From the NCBI GenBank assembly GCA_013214425.1, contig JABSPN010000002.1, positions 1-31,093 of the forward strand: a stretch of 31,093 bases of DNA. Direction: 5' to 3'. Below the pieces are notes generated by a model, which saw only the letters and a list, made by a program, of their open reading frames with translations, was not told the DNA's origin and did no database searches. Positions 8,205-16,546 of the stretch are shown here, piece by piece. Source of the stretch: Flavobacteriaceae bacterium (lineage in GTDB: Bacteria > Bacteroidota > Bacteroidia > Flavobacteriales > Flavobacteriaceae). The translations under genes were made by a program, and so were the position numbers. The stretch's first letter is position 1. Every line of letters starts with the position of its first letter.

Positions 8205-9452
8205 ATGAAAAAACTCTTTTCATTTTTGATCTTGGTATTAGCAACCTCTTCAGTGTTCGCTGGAGGATATAGAGTTTCTATACAGGGTCAAAAACAATTG
8301 GCGATGGGGCATACAGGTGTAGCAGTTATTAGCAGTGCCGAAACAGTGTTTTTTAATCCTGCTAGTATGGCTTTTTTAGAAGATAAATTTAATTTATCTG
8401 TAGGTGCCAGTGGAATCTTCTCACAGGTGAAGTTCCAAAACACAGAATTTGGATGGACAAGTGAAACAGATAATCCTTTAGGGACTCCACTTAATCTATA
8501 TGCGACGTATAAGGCAAATGATTGGTTAACATTTGGTCTTGGTGTATACACTCCATACGGAAGTAGAGTAGAATGGGAAGAAGATTGGGCTGGATCACAT
8601 TTAGTAAATGATATTGATTTATCAGCAATTTTTATCCAACCTTCTGTATCGATCAAATTAGCAGATTTCTTTAGTATTGGTGGTGGACCGATTTATGTTA
8701 CTGGAGGTGTAAACTTCAACAGAAACTTATCGAGAAGCTTAACTGATGATACTGGAGAGAACAGAGCTAACGTTACAATAGATGCTTCAGGAATTAATGC
8801 CTGGGGTTATAATGTAGGATGGACATTAAAGCCAACAGACAAATTAACGATTGGTTTTAACTACAGATCTGAAATCACTATGAAAGCTGAAGATGGCGAT
8901 GCTGATTTTGAAAATATTCCTCCATCTTTAGGTTTTGACGACACAACTTTCGATTCAGAAATCCCATTACCTTCAGAAGTAACAGTAGGACTTTCCTACC
9001 AGATTACTGACAAGTGGTTAGCCGCTTTTGACTATAACAGAACGCAATGGAGTGCATACGAATCATTGAATGTAACATTCAACAACGCAGCCGGAACTTC
9101 AGTCAACTTAAGAAACTACTCTGATGCAAGTACTTACAGATTCGGACTTCAATATGCTCATAATTCTAAATTCACTTTTAGAGGAGGAATTTATTTTGAT
9201 GAATCTCCTATAGAAGATGGGTATTTTGCTCCTGAAACACCAAGAGGTGATTCTGTAGGGTACACTGGAGGTTTAACCTATAATGTAACCGACAAATTAG
9301 GGATCGATCTTTCATTCTTATATCTTTCATTCAAAGAAGAAACAAACTCTTACGATTACTTCGTAGAAAGCAACGGAGAGAATTCATCATTTGGAGGAAC
9401 ATATTCGAATTCAACATTTGCCCCTGGTATAGGTGTATCTTATAAATTTTAA
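8205..9452 (+). CDS. FadL/OmpP1/TodX-type outer-membrane transporter
   Basis: A 415-residue outer-membrane porin of the FadL family, which moves fatty acids or other hydrophobic compounds across the outer membrane. The signal peptide (MKKLFSFLILVLATSSVFA) is followed by the N-terminal hatch, with the hallmark Asn-Pro-Ala at residues 51-53 (FFNPASM). The rest is a beta barrel of alternating strands, such as WLTFGLGVYTPYG and LTIGFNYRSEI, ending in a strand with a terminal Phe (VSYKF). The next gene, 15 bases downstream, encodes a lipoprotein SGNH esterase. That suggests a lipid- or ester-handling pair in which the esterase releases or processes what the porin imports. A palindromic operator candidate lies upstream. 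Confidence 0.92.
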   Translation: MKKLFSFLILVLATSSVFAGGYRVSIQGQKQLAMGHTGVAVISSAETVFFNPASMAFLEDKFNLSVGASGIFSQVKFQNTEFGWTSETDNPLGTPLNLYATYKANDWLTFGLGVYTPYGSRVEWEEDWAGSHLVNDIDLSAIFIQPSVSIKLADFFSIGGGPIYVTGGVNFNRNLSRSLTDDTGENRANVTIDASGINAWGYNVGWTLKPTDKLTIGFNYRSEITMKAEDGDADFENIPPSLGFDDTTFDSEIPLPSEVTVGLSYQITDKWLAAFDYNRTQWSAYESLNVTFNNAAGTSVNLRNYSDASTYRFGLQYAHNSKFTFRGGIYFDESPIEDGYFAPETPRGDSVGYTGGLTYNVTDKLGIDLSFLYLSFKEETNSYDYFVESNGENSSFGGTYSNSTFAPGIGVSYKF

Positions 9453-9467
9453 TACGGAATTAAGAAC

Positions 9468-10952
9468 ATGAAAAAAATTAAATATATCGCAATTGCAGCT
9501 CTAGGTTTAGTTGCTTGTGAACCAGAATTTGACAATGATATAACCGACTCAGGGTTTTACTCGACAGGTACCGCAAACTTAGATAATTTTGTTGCTATCG
9601 GTAACTCATTAACTGCAGGTTTTGCAGATGGAGCTTTATATGTTCAGGGACAAGAGAATTCTTTCCCAAATATCATGGCTTCTAAATTTGCACAAGCTGG
9701 AAGCACTCAAGAATTTTCACAACCTTTAACTAGCGATAATCTTGGAGGATTATTATTAGGTGGTGTTCAAATATCTCCAAACAGATTAGTATTATCGGCT
9801 AGTGCTCCAGGAGCTGGAGATCTTGCACCAGTAATATTAGATGGTACACCTACAACAGAAGTTAGTATTCCATTAACAGGAACGTTCCACAACATGGGAG
9901 TCCCAGGAGCTAAGTCATTTCACTTACTATCTCCAGGTTATGGTGATGTAGGAGGAGTTCCATTAGGATTAGCAAATCCATACTATGCAAGATTTGCCAG
10001 TTCTTCTACAGCTACTGTTATGGGAGATGCTTTAGCACAAAACCCATCTTTCTTTAGTTTATGGATTGGAAACAACGATGTACTTTCTTTCGCTACTTCA
10101 GGTGGTGTTGGAGAAGATCAAACAGGAAACTTGGACCCGGCTACTTACGGACCAAATGATATTACAGATCCAACTGTATTTGCTGGAACATTAGATGCTA
10201 TTATGTCTTCTTTAAACGGAGCAGGAGCTCAAGGAATCGTTTGTAACTTACCAGATGTAACATCTATCCCATATTTTACAACCATTCCATTTAATTCTAT
10301 TCCTATGGATGCAACTACTGCTGCTGGTACGAATGCTGCTTACGCTGCATACAACGGTGGTTTATTAGCTGCTCAAGGTGGTGGTTTTATCACTGCCGAC
10401 GAGGTAGCAGCTAGAACAATTAACTTTGTTGAAGGAAACAATGCTGTTGTAATTGAAGATGAATCATTAACTAATTTAGCTGGACTGGGTTTACCAAATA
10501 TCAGACAAGCAACTGCTGATGATTTTATTGTATTACCAACCCTATCTATATTAGGAACTCTAGCAGATCCAGCTGACCCAACATCGGTTATCGGTGTAGG
10601 AGTAGCTTTAAATGACGGACAGGTATTAACCGCTAATGAAGCGTCTATGGTTTTTGCTGCTCAAGCTCAGTACAACGCTACCTTAGCAGCTTTAGCTAGT
10701 GCTTATGGATTCGATTTAATCGACATGAGAGCTTTATTAGAAGACTTAAATGTAAACGGTGTAGCATATAACGGAGGAACAATGACTAGTGCATTTGCTA
10801 CTGGTAACGGATTCTCTTTAGATGGTGTTCACCCAACAGCAAGAGGATATGCTTATATAGCTGATCAAATGATTGAAATGATCAATAATAATTATGGCGC
10901 TAATATCCCAAGAATTGATATTGGTGAATATCCGGGAACTATGATAAACTAA
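9468..10952 (+). CDS. Lipoprotein SGNH/GDSL-family hydrolase
   Basis: A 494-residue lipoprotein: the N-terminus ends in a lipobox with Cys17 (GLVAC), so it should be lipid-anchored. SGNH blocks are visible. Block I is FVAIGNSLTAG with nucleophile Ser47 (a GNSL variant of GDSL). LWIGNNDVLSF carries the GxND oxyanion motif. LDGVHPTARGY near the C-terminus holds the catalytic Asp452 and His455. Between them is a long Ala/Gly-rich insertion. The family cleaves carboxylic esters of lipids or glycans. It is 15 bases from the FadL-type porin and followed by a strong terminator, so the two form a closed transcription unit. Substrate not determinable. Confidence 0.88.
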   Translation: MKKIKYIAIAALGLVACEPEFDNDITDSGFYSTGTANLDNFVAIGNSLTAGFADGALYVQGQENSFPNIMASKFAQAGSTQEFSQPLTSDNLGGLLLGGVQISPNRLVLSASAPGAGDLAPVILDGTPTTEVSIPLTGTFHNMGVPGAKSFHLLSPGYGDVGGVPLGLANPYYARFASSSTATVMGDALAQNPSFFSLWIGNNDVLSFATSGGVGEDQTGNLDPATYGPNDITDPTVFAGTLDAIMSSLNGAGAQGIVCNLPDVTSIPYFTTIPFNSIPMDATTAAGTNAAYAAYNGGLLAAQGGGFITADEVAARTINFVEGNNAVVIEDESLTNLAGLGLPNIRQATADDFIVLPTLSILGTLADPADPTSVIGVGVALNDGQVLTANEASMVFAAQAQYNATLAALASAYGFDLIDMRALLEDLNVNGVAYNGGTMTSAFATGNGFSLDGVHPTARGYAYIADQMIEMINNNYGANIPRIDIGEYPGTMIN

Positions 10953-10974
10953 ACGTTGAGTTTATAATATCTTG

Positions 10975-11005
10975 AAAAGCGCTGATTTAAATCAGCGCTT
11001 TTTTT
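10975..11005 (+). terminator. Rho-independent terminator after the SGNH hydrolase gene
   Basis: Complementary arms AAAAGCGCTGATTT and AAATCAGCGCTTTT (10975-10988 and 10989-11002) pair perfectly, and the T-tract extends to 11005. It starts 23 bases after the stop codon. Confidence 0.9.
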
Positions 11006-11039
11006 ATATCTTTAAATAATCATAACCATCAAAATATTT

Positions 11040-11393
11040 ATGAATACCTTATTAAAAGTTCTTTTAAATGCTATTGCAGTTTTTGTTTTAGCACATGTTC
11101 TTCCCTCGGTTCATGTTGATTCCTACATCACAGCTATTATAGTCGCCGTAGTATTAAGTCTATTAAATCTTATTGTAAGACCCATTCTAGTTATACTTAC
11201 TATTCCTGCCACCATTTTATCATTAGGGCTCTTCCTTTTGGTCATTAATGCTGCTATAATTTTATTAGCAGATTGGCTCATCAGCGGGTTCGTTGTAGAT
11301 GGCTTTTTATGGGCATTAATTTTTAGTTTATTGTTATCATTTTTTCAATCTATACTTAACAAACTGTTAAAGAACAATAAGAAGAAAAAATAA
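11040..11393 (+). CDS. Small membrane protein, phage holin family (YvlD-like, four helices)
   Basis: A 117-residue, almost entirely hydrophobic protein with four predicted membrane helices: about 5-22, 28-50, 55-75 and 85-105. A basic tail (NKLLKNNKKKK) follows. The loop between helices two and three contains VRPILVILTIPATILSLG, the conserved core of the family often called 'phage holin family' or YvlD. These proteins are common in bacterial chromosomes and are not evidence of a prophage. Function is unknown. It stands alone between a terminator and the trigger-factor promoter. Confidence 0.82.
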   Translation: MNTLLKVLLNAIAVFVLAHVLPSVHVDSYITAIIVAVVLSLLNLIVRPILVILTIPATILSLGLFLLVINAAIILLADWLISGFVVDGFLWALIFSLLLSFFQSILNKLLKNNKKKK

Positions 11394-11416
11394 GCTGTAA
11401 ATCAAATATTTAAAAA

Positions 11417-11447
11417 TTTGTAGGGTTGTGGAAATAATGTATTTTTG
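11417..11447 (+). promoter_or_regulatory. Promoter of the trigger factor gene
   Basis: TTTG (11417-11420), a 19-base spacer and TATTTTTG (11440-11447) give a full match to the Bacteroidota consensus. It lies 33 bases upstream of the trigger factor ATG at 11481. An 8-base inverted repeat, TAGGGTTG / CAACCCTA (11421-11428 and 11448-11455), brackets the spacer and -7 box. Confidence 0.72.
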
Positions 11448-11480
11448 CAACCCTAATTTTATGTAGAAAACGAATTCATA

Positions 11481-12803
11481 ATGAATATCACAAGAGAAAA
11501 TATTGATGCTTTAAATGCAATTGTAACTGTTGCTATTAAAAAGAATGACTATAGCGAAAAAGTTCAAAAGATTCTAGATGATTACAGAAAACAAGCCAAC
11601 ATTCCAGGATTCAGAAAAGGTCATGTCCCAATGGGATTAGTGAAGAAGCAATACGGAAAAGCTGTATTGGTTGATGAAGTGAACAAATTAATCCAGGACG
11701 GTTTAAATAAATATCTTGTTGAAGAGAAATTAGATGTTTTAGGAAATCCACTTCCGAAGGCTCAAGAAGATTTAGATTGGGATGCTGAGGACTTTTCATT
11801 TGAATTCGAATTAGGCTTAGCTCCTGAATTTTCTGTTGACCTTAAAAACAAAAAAGCAATCACACAGTACAACATTGTTATGGATGAAAAAACTGTGAAT
11901 GATCAAATCGAAAACATCAGAAAATCTTATGGAAAGTTAATTGCTCAAGAAGAAATTACTGTTGATTCTGAAATCACAGGAGTTTTTGCAAACGATGAAA
12001 ATGGTATTGACAACAATACTACTTTTGGTTTAGATAAAATCAAAGGAAAAACCAACGAGAAGAAATTCTTAGGAAAGAAAGCTGGAGATACGATCAAATT
12101 AAAAACTAAAAATCTGGTTAATAACGAGAATGATTTAGTGAATTTATTAGGTCTTACTCCTGAAGATGCTAACGGTTTAGAAATTGAATTAACGTTTACT
12201 ATTAATGAGATCAATCACAGAGAGCTTGCCGATATGGATCAGGAGTTCTTTGATAAATTATTCGGACCTGGAGTGATTACTACTGAAAAAGAATTACAAG
12301 ATCGTTTAAAAGAGGACGGACAAAAACAATTCAGTCAACAAGCAGATCAGAAGCTATTAAACGATGTCACTGATTATTTAATCGAAAACACAAAATTCGA
12401 TCTTCCAAAGACATTTTTAGAAAAATGGTTACAAGTTTCAGGAGAAAATCCATTAACTGAGGATGAGGCTAAAGCTGAATTCGAGAAATCTGAAAAAGGG
12501 TTACGATACCAACTAATCGAAAGCAAATTAATGTCTGAAAACGAGCTTAAAGTTGAATTCGAAAACGTAAAAGAGCACGCTAAACAAATGGTTAAAGCGC
12601 AAATGGCTCAATTTGGTCAATTAAATCCTTCAGAGGAAGAATTAGAAAATATTGCTGTACGAGTATTGAGTAATGAAGAAGAAGTAAGAAGAATTACTAG
12701 TCAGTTAGTTAGCGAACAGCTGTTAAATCTTTACAAAGACAAATTGAATCTTAAGACAAAAGAGGTAACTTATGATGATTTTGTTAAAGAAGTTTACGGT
12801 TAA
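11481..12803 (+). CDS. tig: Trigger factor
   Basis: A ribosome-associated folding chaperone of 440 residues. The N-terminal ribosome-binding domain carries the signature loop GFRKGHVP at residues 43-50; most relatives have Lys where this has His48. Residues ~155-245 are a degenerate FKBP-type prolyl isomerase domain (IKGKTNEKKFLGKKAGDTIKL and onward). The rest is the helical chaperone body, rich in Glu, Lys and Gln. It comes before clpP and clpX in the order tig-clpP-clpX, which is common across bacteria. A strong hairpin terminator after the stop indicates that much tig transcription ends before clpP. Confidence 0.95.
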   Translation: MNITRENIDALNAIVTVAIKKNDYSEKVQKILDDYRKQANIPGFRKGHVPMGLVKKQYGKAVLVDEVNKLIQDGLNKYLVEEKLDVLGNPLPKAQEDLDWDAEDFSFEFELGLAPEFSVDLKNKKAITQYNIVMDEKTVNDQIENIRKSYGKLIAQEEITVDSEITGVFANDENGIDNNTTFGLDKIKGKTNEKKFLGKKAGDTIKLKTKNLVNNENDLVNLLGLTPEDANGLEIELTFTINEINHRELADMDQEFFDKLFGPGVITTEKELQDRLKEDGQKQFSQQADQKLLNDVTDYLIENTKFDLPKTFLEKWLQVSGENPLTEDEAKAEFEKSEKGLRYQLIESKLMSENELKVEFENVKEHAKQMVKAQMAQFGQLNPSEEELENIAVRVLSNEEEVRRITSQLVSEQLLNLYKDKLNLKTKEVTYDDFVKEVYG

Positions 12804-12829
12804 AAATCAAAAATAAATTGATTATATTT

Positions 12830-12860
12830 AAGGCGTTAAACTAGAGTTTAACGCCTTTTT
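12830..12860 (+). terminator. Rho-independent terminator between tig and clpP
   Basis: AAGGCGTTAAACT (12830-12842) and AGTTTAACGCCTT (12845-12857) form a perfect 13-base stem, with a T-tract running to 12860. It ends only 21 bases before the clpP ATG at 12882, leaving almost no room for a separate promoter after it. Confidence 0.85.
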
Positions 12861-12881
12861 AATGAACTTAAAGATAAATAA

Positions 12882-13568
12882 ATGGATTACGGAAAAGAAT
12901 TTGAAAAATTCGCCACCAAACACTACGGCATAAATAGTATGTACTACGACAAAATTATGAGTAGTATGTACACTCACCCTCAAGGGTTAACACCAAACAT
13001 CGTTGAGGAAAGACAATTAAACGTAGCCATCTTTGATGTATTCTCTAGATTAATGATGGATAGAATCATTTTCTTAGGAACTGGTATTAACGATCAAGTA
13101 GCCAATATTATTCAGGCGCAATTACTATTCTTAGAAAGTATTGACGCATCAAAAGATATCCAAATCTATATCAACTCACCTGGAGGAAGTGTTTACGCCG
13201 GATTAGGTATTTACGACACCATGCAATTTATCAAACCAGACGTTGCTACAATATGTACAGGTATGGCAGCCTCTATGGGAGCCGTATTATTATGTGCTGG
13301 TGAAAATGGAAAAAGATCTGGATTAGAGCACTCAAGAGTGATGATTCACCAACCTTTAGGAGGGGCTCAAGGACAAGCAAGTGATATTGAAATCACTGCA
13401 AGAGAAATCTTGATCTTAAAAGAAGAATTGTATAATATTATTTCTAAACATTCTGGACAGACTTACGATAAAGTATATGCTGACTCTGACAGAGATTATT
13501 GGATGAAAGCCGATAAAGCTAAGGAGTACGGAATGATTGATGAGATATTAAGCAGAGATACCAAATAA
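12882..13568 (+). CDS. clpP: ATP-dependent Clp protease proteolytic subunit
   Basis: The serine-protease subunit that forms the double-ring chamber working with ClpX. The catalytic triad is readable: Ser131 in TGMAASMGA, His156 in SRVMIHQPLGG and Asp205 in SDRDYWM. Spacings match E. coli ClpP. The N-terminus is ~20 residues longer than the E. coli precursor (TTG-free, beginning MDYGKEFEKFATKHYG), consistent with a short propeptide. It ends 27 bases before clpX, so the two are an operon. Transcription must either read through the hairpin after tig or start close to it. Confidence 0.97.
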   Translation: MDYGKEFEKFATKHYGINSMYYDKIMSSMYTHPQGLTPNIVEERQLNVAIFDVFSRLMMDRIIFLGTGINDQVANIIQAQLLFLESIDASKDIQIYINSPGGSVYAGLGIYDTMQFIKPDVATICTGMAASMGAVLLCAGENGKRSGLEHSRVMIHQPLGGAQGQASDIEITAREILILKEELYNIISKHSGQTYDKVYADSDRDYWMKADKAKEYGMIDEILSRDTK

Positions 13569-13595
13569 GTCTTTGTTAAACTAAATTAAAAGGTT

Positions 13596-14828
13596 ATGGC
13601 TAAGGAAGAATTAGAATGTTCGTTTTGCGGTAGAAAAAAATCTGAAACCAATTTATTAATTGCAGGATTAGACGCGCATATTTGCGATCGTTGTATCGTG
13701 CAGGCCAACGGCATTGTTTTAGAAGAATCAAAACAGATTAATAACACAGAACTTTCTGCTGAACTAATCTTAAGAAAGCCCAAACAAATCAAAACATTCT
13801 TAGACGAATATATTATTGGTCAGGAGCATACAAAGAAAGTGATGTCTGTTGCTGTTTACAACCATTACAAAAGGTTATTACAACCGCCAAGTAATGACGA
13901 TATCGAGATTCAGAAAAGTAATATCATCATGGCTGGGCAAACTGGAACTGGTAAAACCTTAATAGCAAAAACCATTGCTAGAATGTTAAATGTTCCTTTA
14001 GCAATTGTTGATGCTACTGTTCTTACTGAAGCTGGTTATGTAGGGGAAGATGTTGAAAGTATTTTGACCCGATTGCTTCAAGCTGCCGATTACAACCTTG
14101 AAAAAGCTGAAAAAGGAATCGTTTTTATAGATGAAATCGATAAGATTGCTCGTAAAAGCGATAACCCTTCTATTACCAGAGATGTGTCTGGAGAAGGTGT
14201 ACAACAAGCTTTATTAAAACTATTAGAAGGTACTATTGTGAATGTTCCACCTAAAGGAGGAAGAAAGCACCCTGATCAAAAGTTTATCGAGGTCAATACA
14301 GAACATATTCTTTTTATCGCTGGAGGAGCTTTTGACGGCATTGAGCGTGTAATCACCAAACGTTTAAACATGCAGGCTGTTGGATACAGTGCTTCTAAGA
14401 GTGAAGACAGTATTGACGAAGACAATATCTTACAATACATTATTCCGAAGGACTTAAAAGACTTTGGTTTAATTCCTGAAATTATAGGTCGACTTCCCGT
14501 GTTAACACACATGAATCCTTTAGATGAAGGCACTTTAAGAGCAATTCTTACTGAACCTAAAAATGCCATCATCAAACAGTATAAAAAACTGTTTGCCATG
14601 GATGAAATCGAGTTCGAAATCACTGATGACGCCTTAGATTACATCGTCAAAAAAGCTATTGAATACAAACTTGGAGCCAGAGGATTACGCTCCCTTTGTG
14701 AAGCTATTTTAACTGATGCTATGTTTGAATTACCTGGCGAAGAGGAAAAAGAGCTGAAAGTAAATAAAGAATATGCTGAACAAAAGTTGACGAAAGCTGC
14801 TATTAATAAACTTAAAGCAGTATCATAA
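13596..14828 (+). CDS. clpX: ATP-dependent Clp protease ATP-binding subunit ClpX
   Basis: The AAA+ unfoldase that feeds substrates to ClpP; 410 residues. The N-terminal zinc-binding domain has Cys8, Cys11, Cys30 and Cys33. Walker A is GQTGTGKT with Lys120 (usually GPTGSGKT in proteobacteria), Walker B is IVFIDEID with Asp179-Glu180. The segment RDVSGEGVQQALLKLLEGT and the sensor-2 GARGLR are present. It shares a transcription unit with clpP and is followed by a hairpin terminator. Confidence 0.97.
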   Translation: MAKEELECSFCGRKKSETNLLIAGLDAHICDRCIVQANGIVLEESKQINNTELSAELILRKPKQIKTFLDEYIIGQEHTKKVMSVAVYNHYKRLLQPPSNDDIEIQKSNIIMAGQTGTGKTLIAKTIARMLNVPLAIVDATVLTEAGYVGEDVESILTRLLQAADYNLEKAEKGIVFIDEIDKIARKSDNPSITRDVSGEGVQQALLKLLEGTIVNVPPKGGRKHPDQKFIEVNTEHILFIAGGAFDGIERVITKRLNMQAVGYSASKSEDSIDEDNILQYIIPKDLKDFGLIPEIIGRLPVLTHMNPLDEGTLRAILTEPKNAIIKQYKKLFAMDEIEFEITDDALDYIVKKAIEYKLGARGLRSLCEAILTDAMFELPGEEEKELKVNKEYAEQKLTKAAINKLKAVS

Positions 14829-14853
14829 TTAGCATAACGTAATAAATATAATT

Positions 14854-14889
14854 TACGTCAGTTTTACTTTAAGACTGACGTATTTTTTT
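14854..14889 (+). terminator. Rho-independent terminator after clpX
   Basis: TACGTCAGT (14854-14862) and ACTGACGTA (14874-14882) form a 9-base stem with an 11-base loop, followed by seven Ts (14883-14889). It lies only 12 bases before murI and its T-tract merges with a possible murI promoter element. Confidence 0.8.
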
Positions 14890-14896
14890 ATTTTTG
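14889..14896 (+). promoter_or_regulatory. Possible murI -7 element overlapping the clpX terminator
   Basis: TATTTTTG at 14889-14896 matches TAnnTTTG. The upstream element would fall in the terminator loop, where only a weak TTTA (14868-14871) is present. The predicted start of transcription would lie at or a few bases from the murI ATG at 14902, implying a leaderless or near-leaderless mRNA. T-rich DNA makes a chance match possible. Confidence 0.35.
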
Positions 14897-14901
14897 AATG
14901 T

Positions 14902-15702
14902 ATGAGCACACAAGCCATTGGCATATTTGACTCGGGTGTTGGAGGCACTTCAATTTGGAAAGAAATTCACGAATTACTTCCCAACGAATCGACTATTTAT
15001 CTCGCCGATAGTTTACATGCACCTTATGGACAAAAAAAAAAAGAACGTATTCTAGAGCTCAGTATTAAAAACACCGAGTTACTCATCAAGAAAGACTGCA
15101 AGCTCATTGTAGTGGCTTGTAATACAGCTACAACAAATGCTATTTCGTATCTAAGACATAACTATAACGTTCCTTTTATCGGAATTGAACCTGCCATTAA
15201 GCCTGCTGCATTAAAAACCAAAACAAAGGCCATTGGAATTCTTGCAACTAAAGGCACATTAAGCAGTGAATTATTTCATAATACTTCGGAACTATTTGCT
15301 GAAAATATCGAAATTCACGAGCAAGTAGGCAAAGGTTTGGTAGAATTGATCGAATCTGGCAAAAAGGACAGCTCTGAAATGACGGATTTATTGAAAACGT
15401 ACTGTTTACCCATACTAGAAAAGAACATCGATTATTTGGTATTGGGCTGTACGCATTATCCGTATTTGATTCCACAGTTAAAAAAGATCTTACCCAAAAC
15501 GGTTACCATCATCGACTCGGGAGAAGCGGTTGCCAGACAAACAAAAGCGGTTTTAGAACGACATGATTTATTGAATTTATTAGCAAGAAGCAAGAAAAAA
15601 GAAGTAAGAAACATTTCTCATCTTTTTTATAGTAATAAGGAAGTAAATATCCTACAGGACATAATCGGGAAGCAATTTAAGGCTGAGTTTTTGAAGTTTT
15701 AA
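14902..15702 (+). CDS. murI: Glutamate racemase
   Basis: Converts L-glutamate to D-glutamate for peptidoglycan. Its 266 residues are family-typical. The N-terminal motif GIFDSGVGGTSI (Asp10), the segment ADSLHAPYG and the two catalytic cysteines, in VVACNTATTNA and VLGCTHYPYL, are all present. A run of eleven As at about 15032-15042, encoding part of QKKK just after PYG, is a potential slippage site. In many relatives murI follows bamA and ompH; here it lies after clpX, and the region beyond ompH is outside the window. Its stop overlaps the stop of a decayed reading frame on the other strand. Confidence 0.95.
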   Translation: MSTQAIGIFDSGVGGTSIWKEIHELLPNESTIYLADSLHAPYGQKKKERILELSIKNTELLIKKDCKLIVVACNTATTNAISYLRHNYNVPFIGIEPAIKPAALKTKTKAIGILATKGTLSSELFHNTSELFAENIEIHEQVGKGLVELIESGKKDSSEMTDLLKTYCLPILEKNIDYLVLGCTHYPYLIPQLKKILPKTVTIIDSGEAVARQTKAVLERHDLLNLLARSKKKEVRNISHLFYSNKEVNILQDIIGKQFKAEFLKF

Positions 15703-16005
15703 TTTGTATTGTTTCTCATGAAGCTTATTACTAATGTTACCAAAAGTATTATTAATAAAACTAACTTGTAATACTTTTGCTTTATTGTGTAAGCATAACC
15801 GAACACTATAAAACCAACTAAAATTAATATTCTAATCGCTAATAAAGTAGAACAAAGCACTCTTTAAGCCAACTTGATCTGAATGATAGGGATAATCCAT
15901 ATCAACAATAAAACTATAATATCACGCAACCATTAACAATAGTATTGTATAAACATGAGCTAAAACGATTACTATTTTCCTTAGAACTCTCAATACTTCT
16001 GTTCA
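15699..16005 (-). pseudogene. Candidate decayed four-helix small membrane protein gene
   Basis: This accounts for most of the 331-base gap between murI and the carbonic anhydrase gene. Read on the minus strand, three hydrophobic pieces lie end to end. The first is 15922-16002 (TEVLRVLRKIVIVLAHVYTI and onward). The second is 15867-15932 in another frame (DIIVLLLIWIIPIIQIKLA). The third, in that same second frame after an in-frame TAA (15864-15866), runs 15701-15860 (VLCSTLLAIRILILVGFIVF to MRNNTN). One frameshift plus one stop would unite them into about 97 residues with four membrane helices and a basic loop (TIKQKYYK). No ATG start remains at a sensible place. AT-rich DNA can give hydrophobic translations by chance, so this is tentative. 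Confidence 0.38.
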
Positions 16006-16033
16006 CTCTCGATTAATTACTAAAGACCAGTGA

Positions 16034-16546
16034 CTATCTCTTAAACCAACTCGAATATTCAATATAATTATTGGCAATGCGATTAATTTCTCCTGAAATC
16101 AATTCCGGAGACACATCTTTTACTTTTTTAGCGGGAATACCAGCGTAAATACTACCAGCCTCTACTCTAGTATTTTTTGTTACTACAGCTCCAGCTGCGA
16201 TTATAGAATTGCTTTCTATCACACAATCGTCCATCACTATACTTCCCATTCCAATGAGTACATTATCGTGAATGGTGCATCCGTGGACAATAGCATTATG
16301 ACCAATAGATACATTGTTCCCTATGGTTGTCGGACTTTTCTCAAAAGTAGCGTGAATTACGGCTCCATCCTGTATGTTGACCTTATCTCCTATTCTAATA
16401 AAATGGACATCACCGCGTATTACAGCATTAAACCATACACTACATTGATTTCCAATCGTTACTTCTCCAACTATAGTTGCATTTTCAGCAATAAAACAAT
16501 CGTCTCCAATTTCAGGATATTTATCACGTACAGGTTGTATAATCAT
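16034..16546 (-). CDS. Gamma-carbonic anhydrase family protein (YrdA/PaaY-like)
   Basis: A 170-residue left-handed parallel beta-helix protein built from hexapeptide repeats ([IV]xGxxx type, e.g. ATIVGEVTIGNQCSV and TTIGNNVSIGHNAIV). The three metal-binding histidines expected of gamma-class carbonic anhydrases are present: His65 (VIHATF), His83 and His88 (IGHNAIVHGC). The C-terminal segment SIYAGIPAKKVKDVSPE is typical of the YrdA/CaiE/PaaY group. Activity varies across the group, so carbonic anhydrase activity is not assured. Its ATG overlaps the stop of the LytTR regulator by one base, suggesting translational coupling. Confidence 0.88.
   Translation of the reverse strand: MIIQPVRDKYPEIGDDCFIAENATIVGEVTIGNQCSVWFNAVIRGDVHFIRIGDKVNIQDGAVIHATFEKSPTTIGNNVSIGHNAIVHGCTIHDNVLIGMGSIVMDDCVIESNSIIAAGAVVTKNTRVEAGSIYAGIPAKKVKDVSPELISGEINRIANNYIEYSSWFKR

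Noticed and set aside
11040..11393. Evidence of a prophage from the holin-family protein
   Set aside because: The family is common in bacterial chromosomes, and there are no other phage genes or attachment repeats nearby.
11394..11480. Inverted repeat TAGGGTTG/CAACCCTA as a terminator for the holin-like gene
   Set aside because: A 19-base loop and a weak T-run make a poor terminator, and a consensus promoter lies within it.
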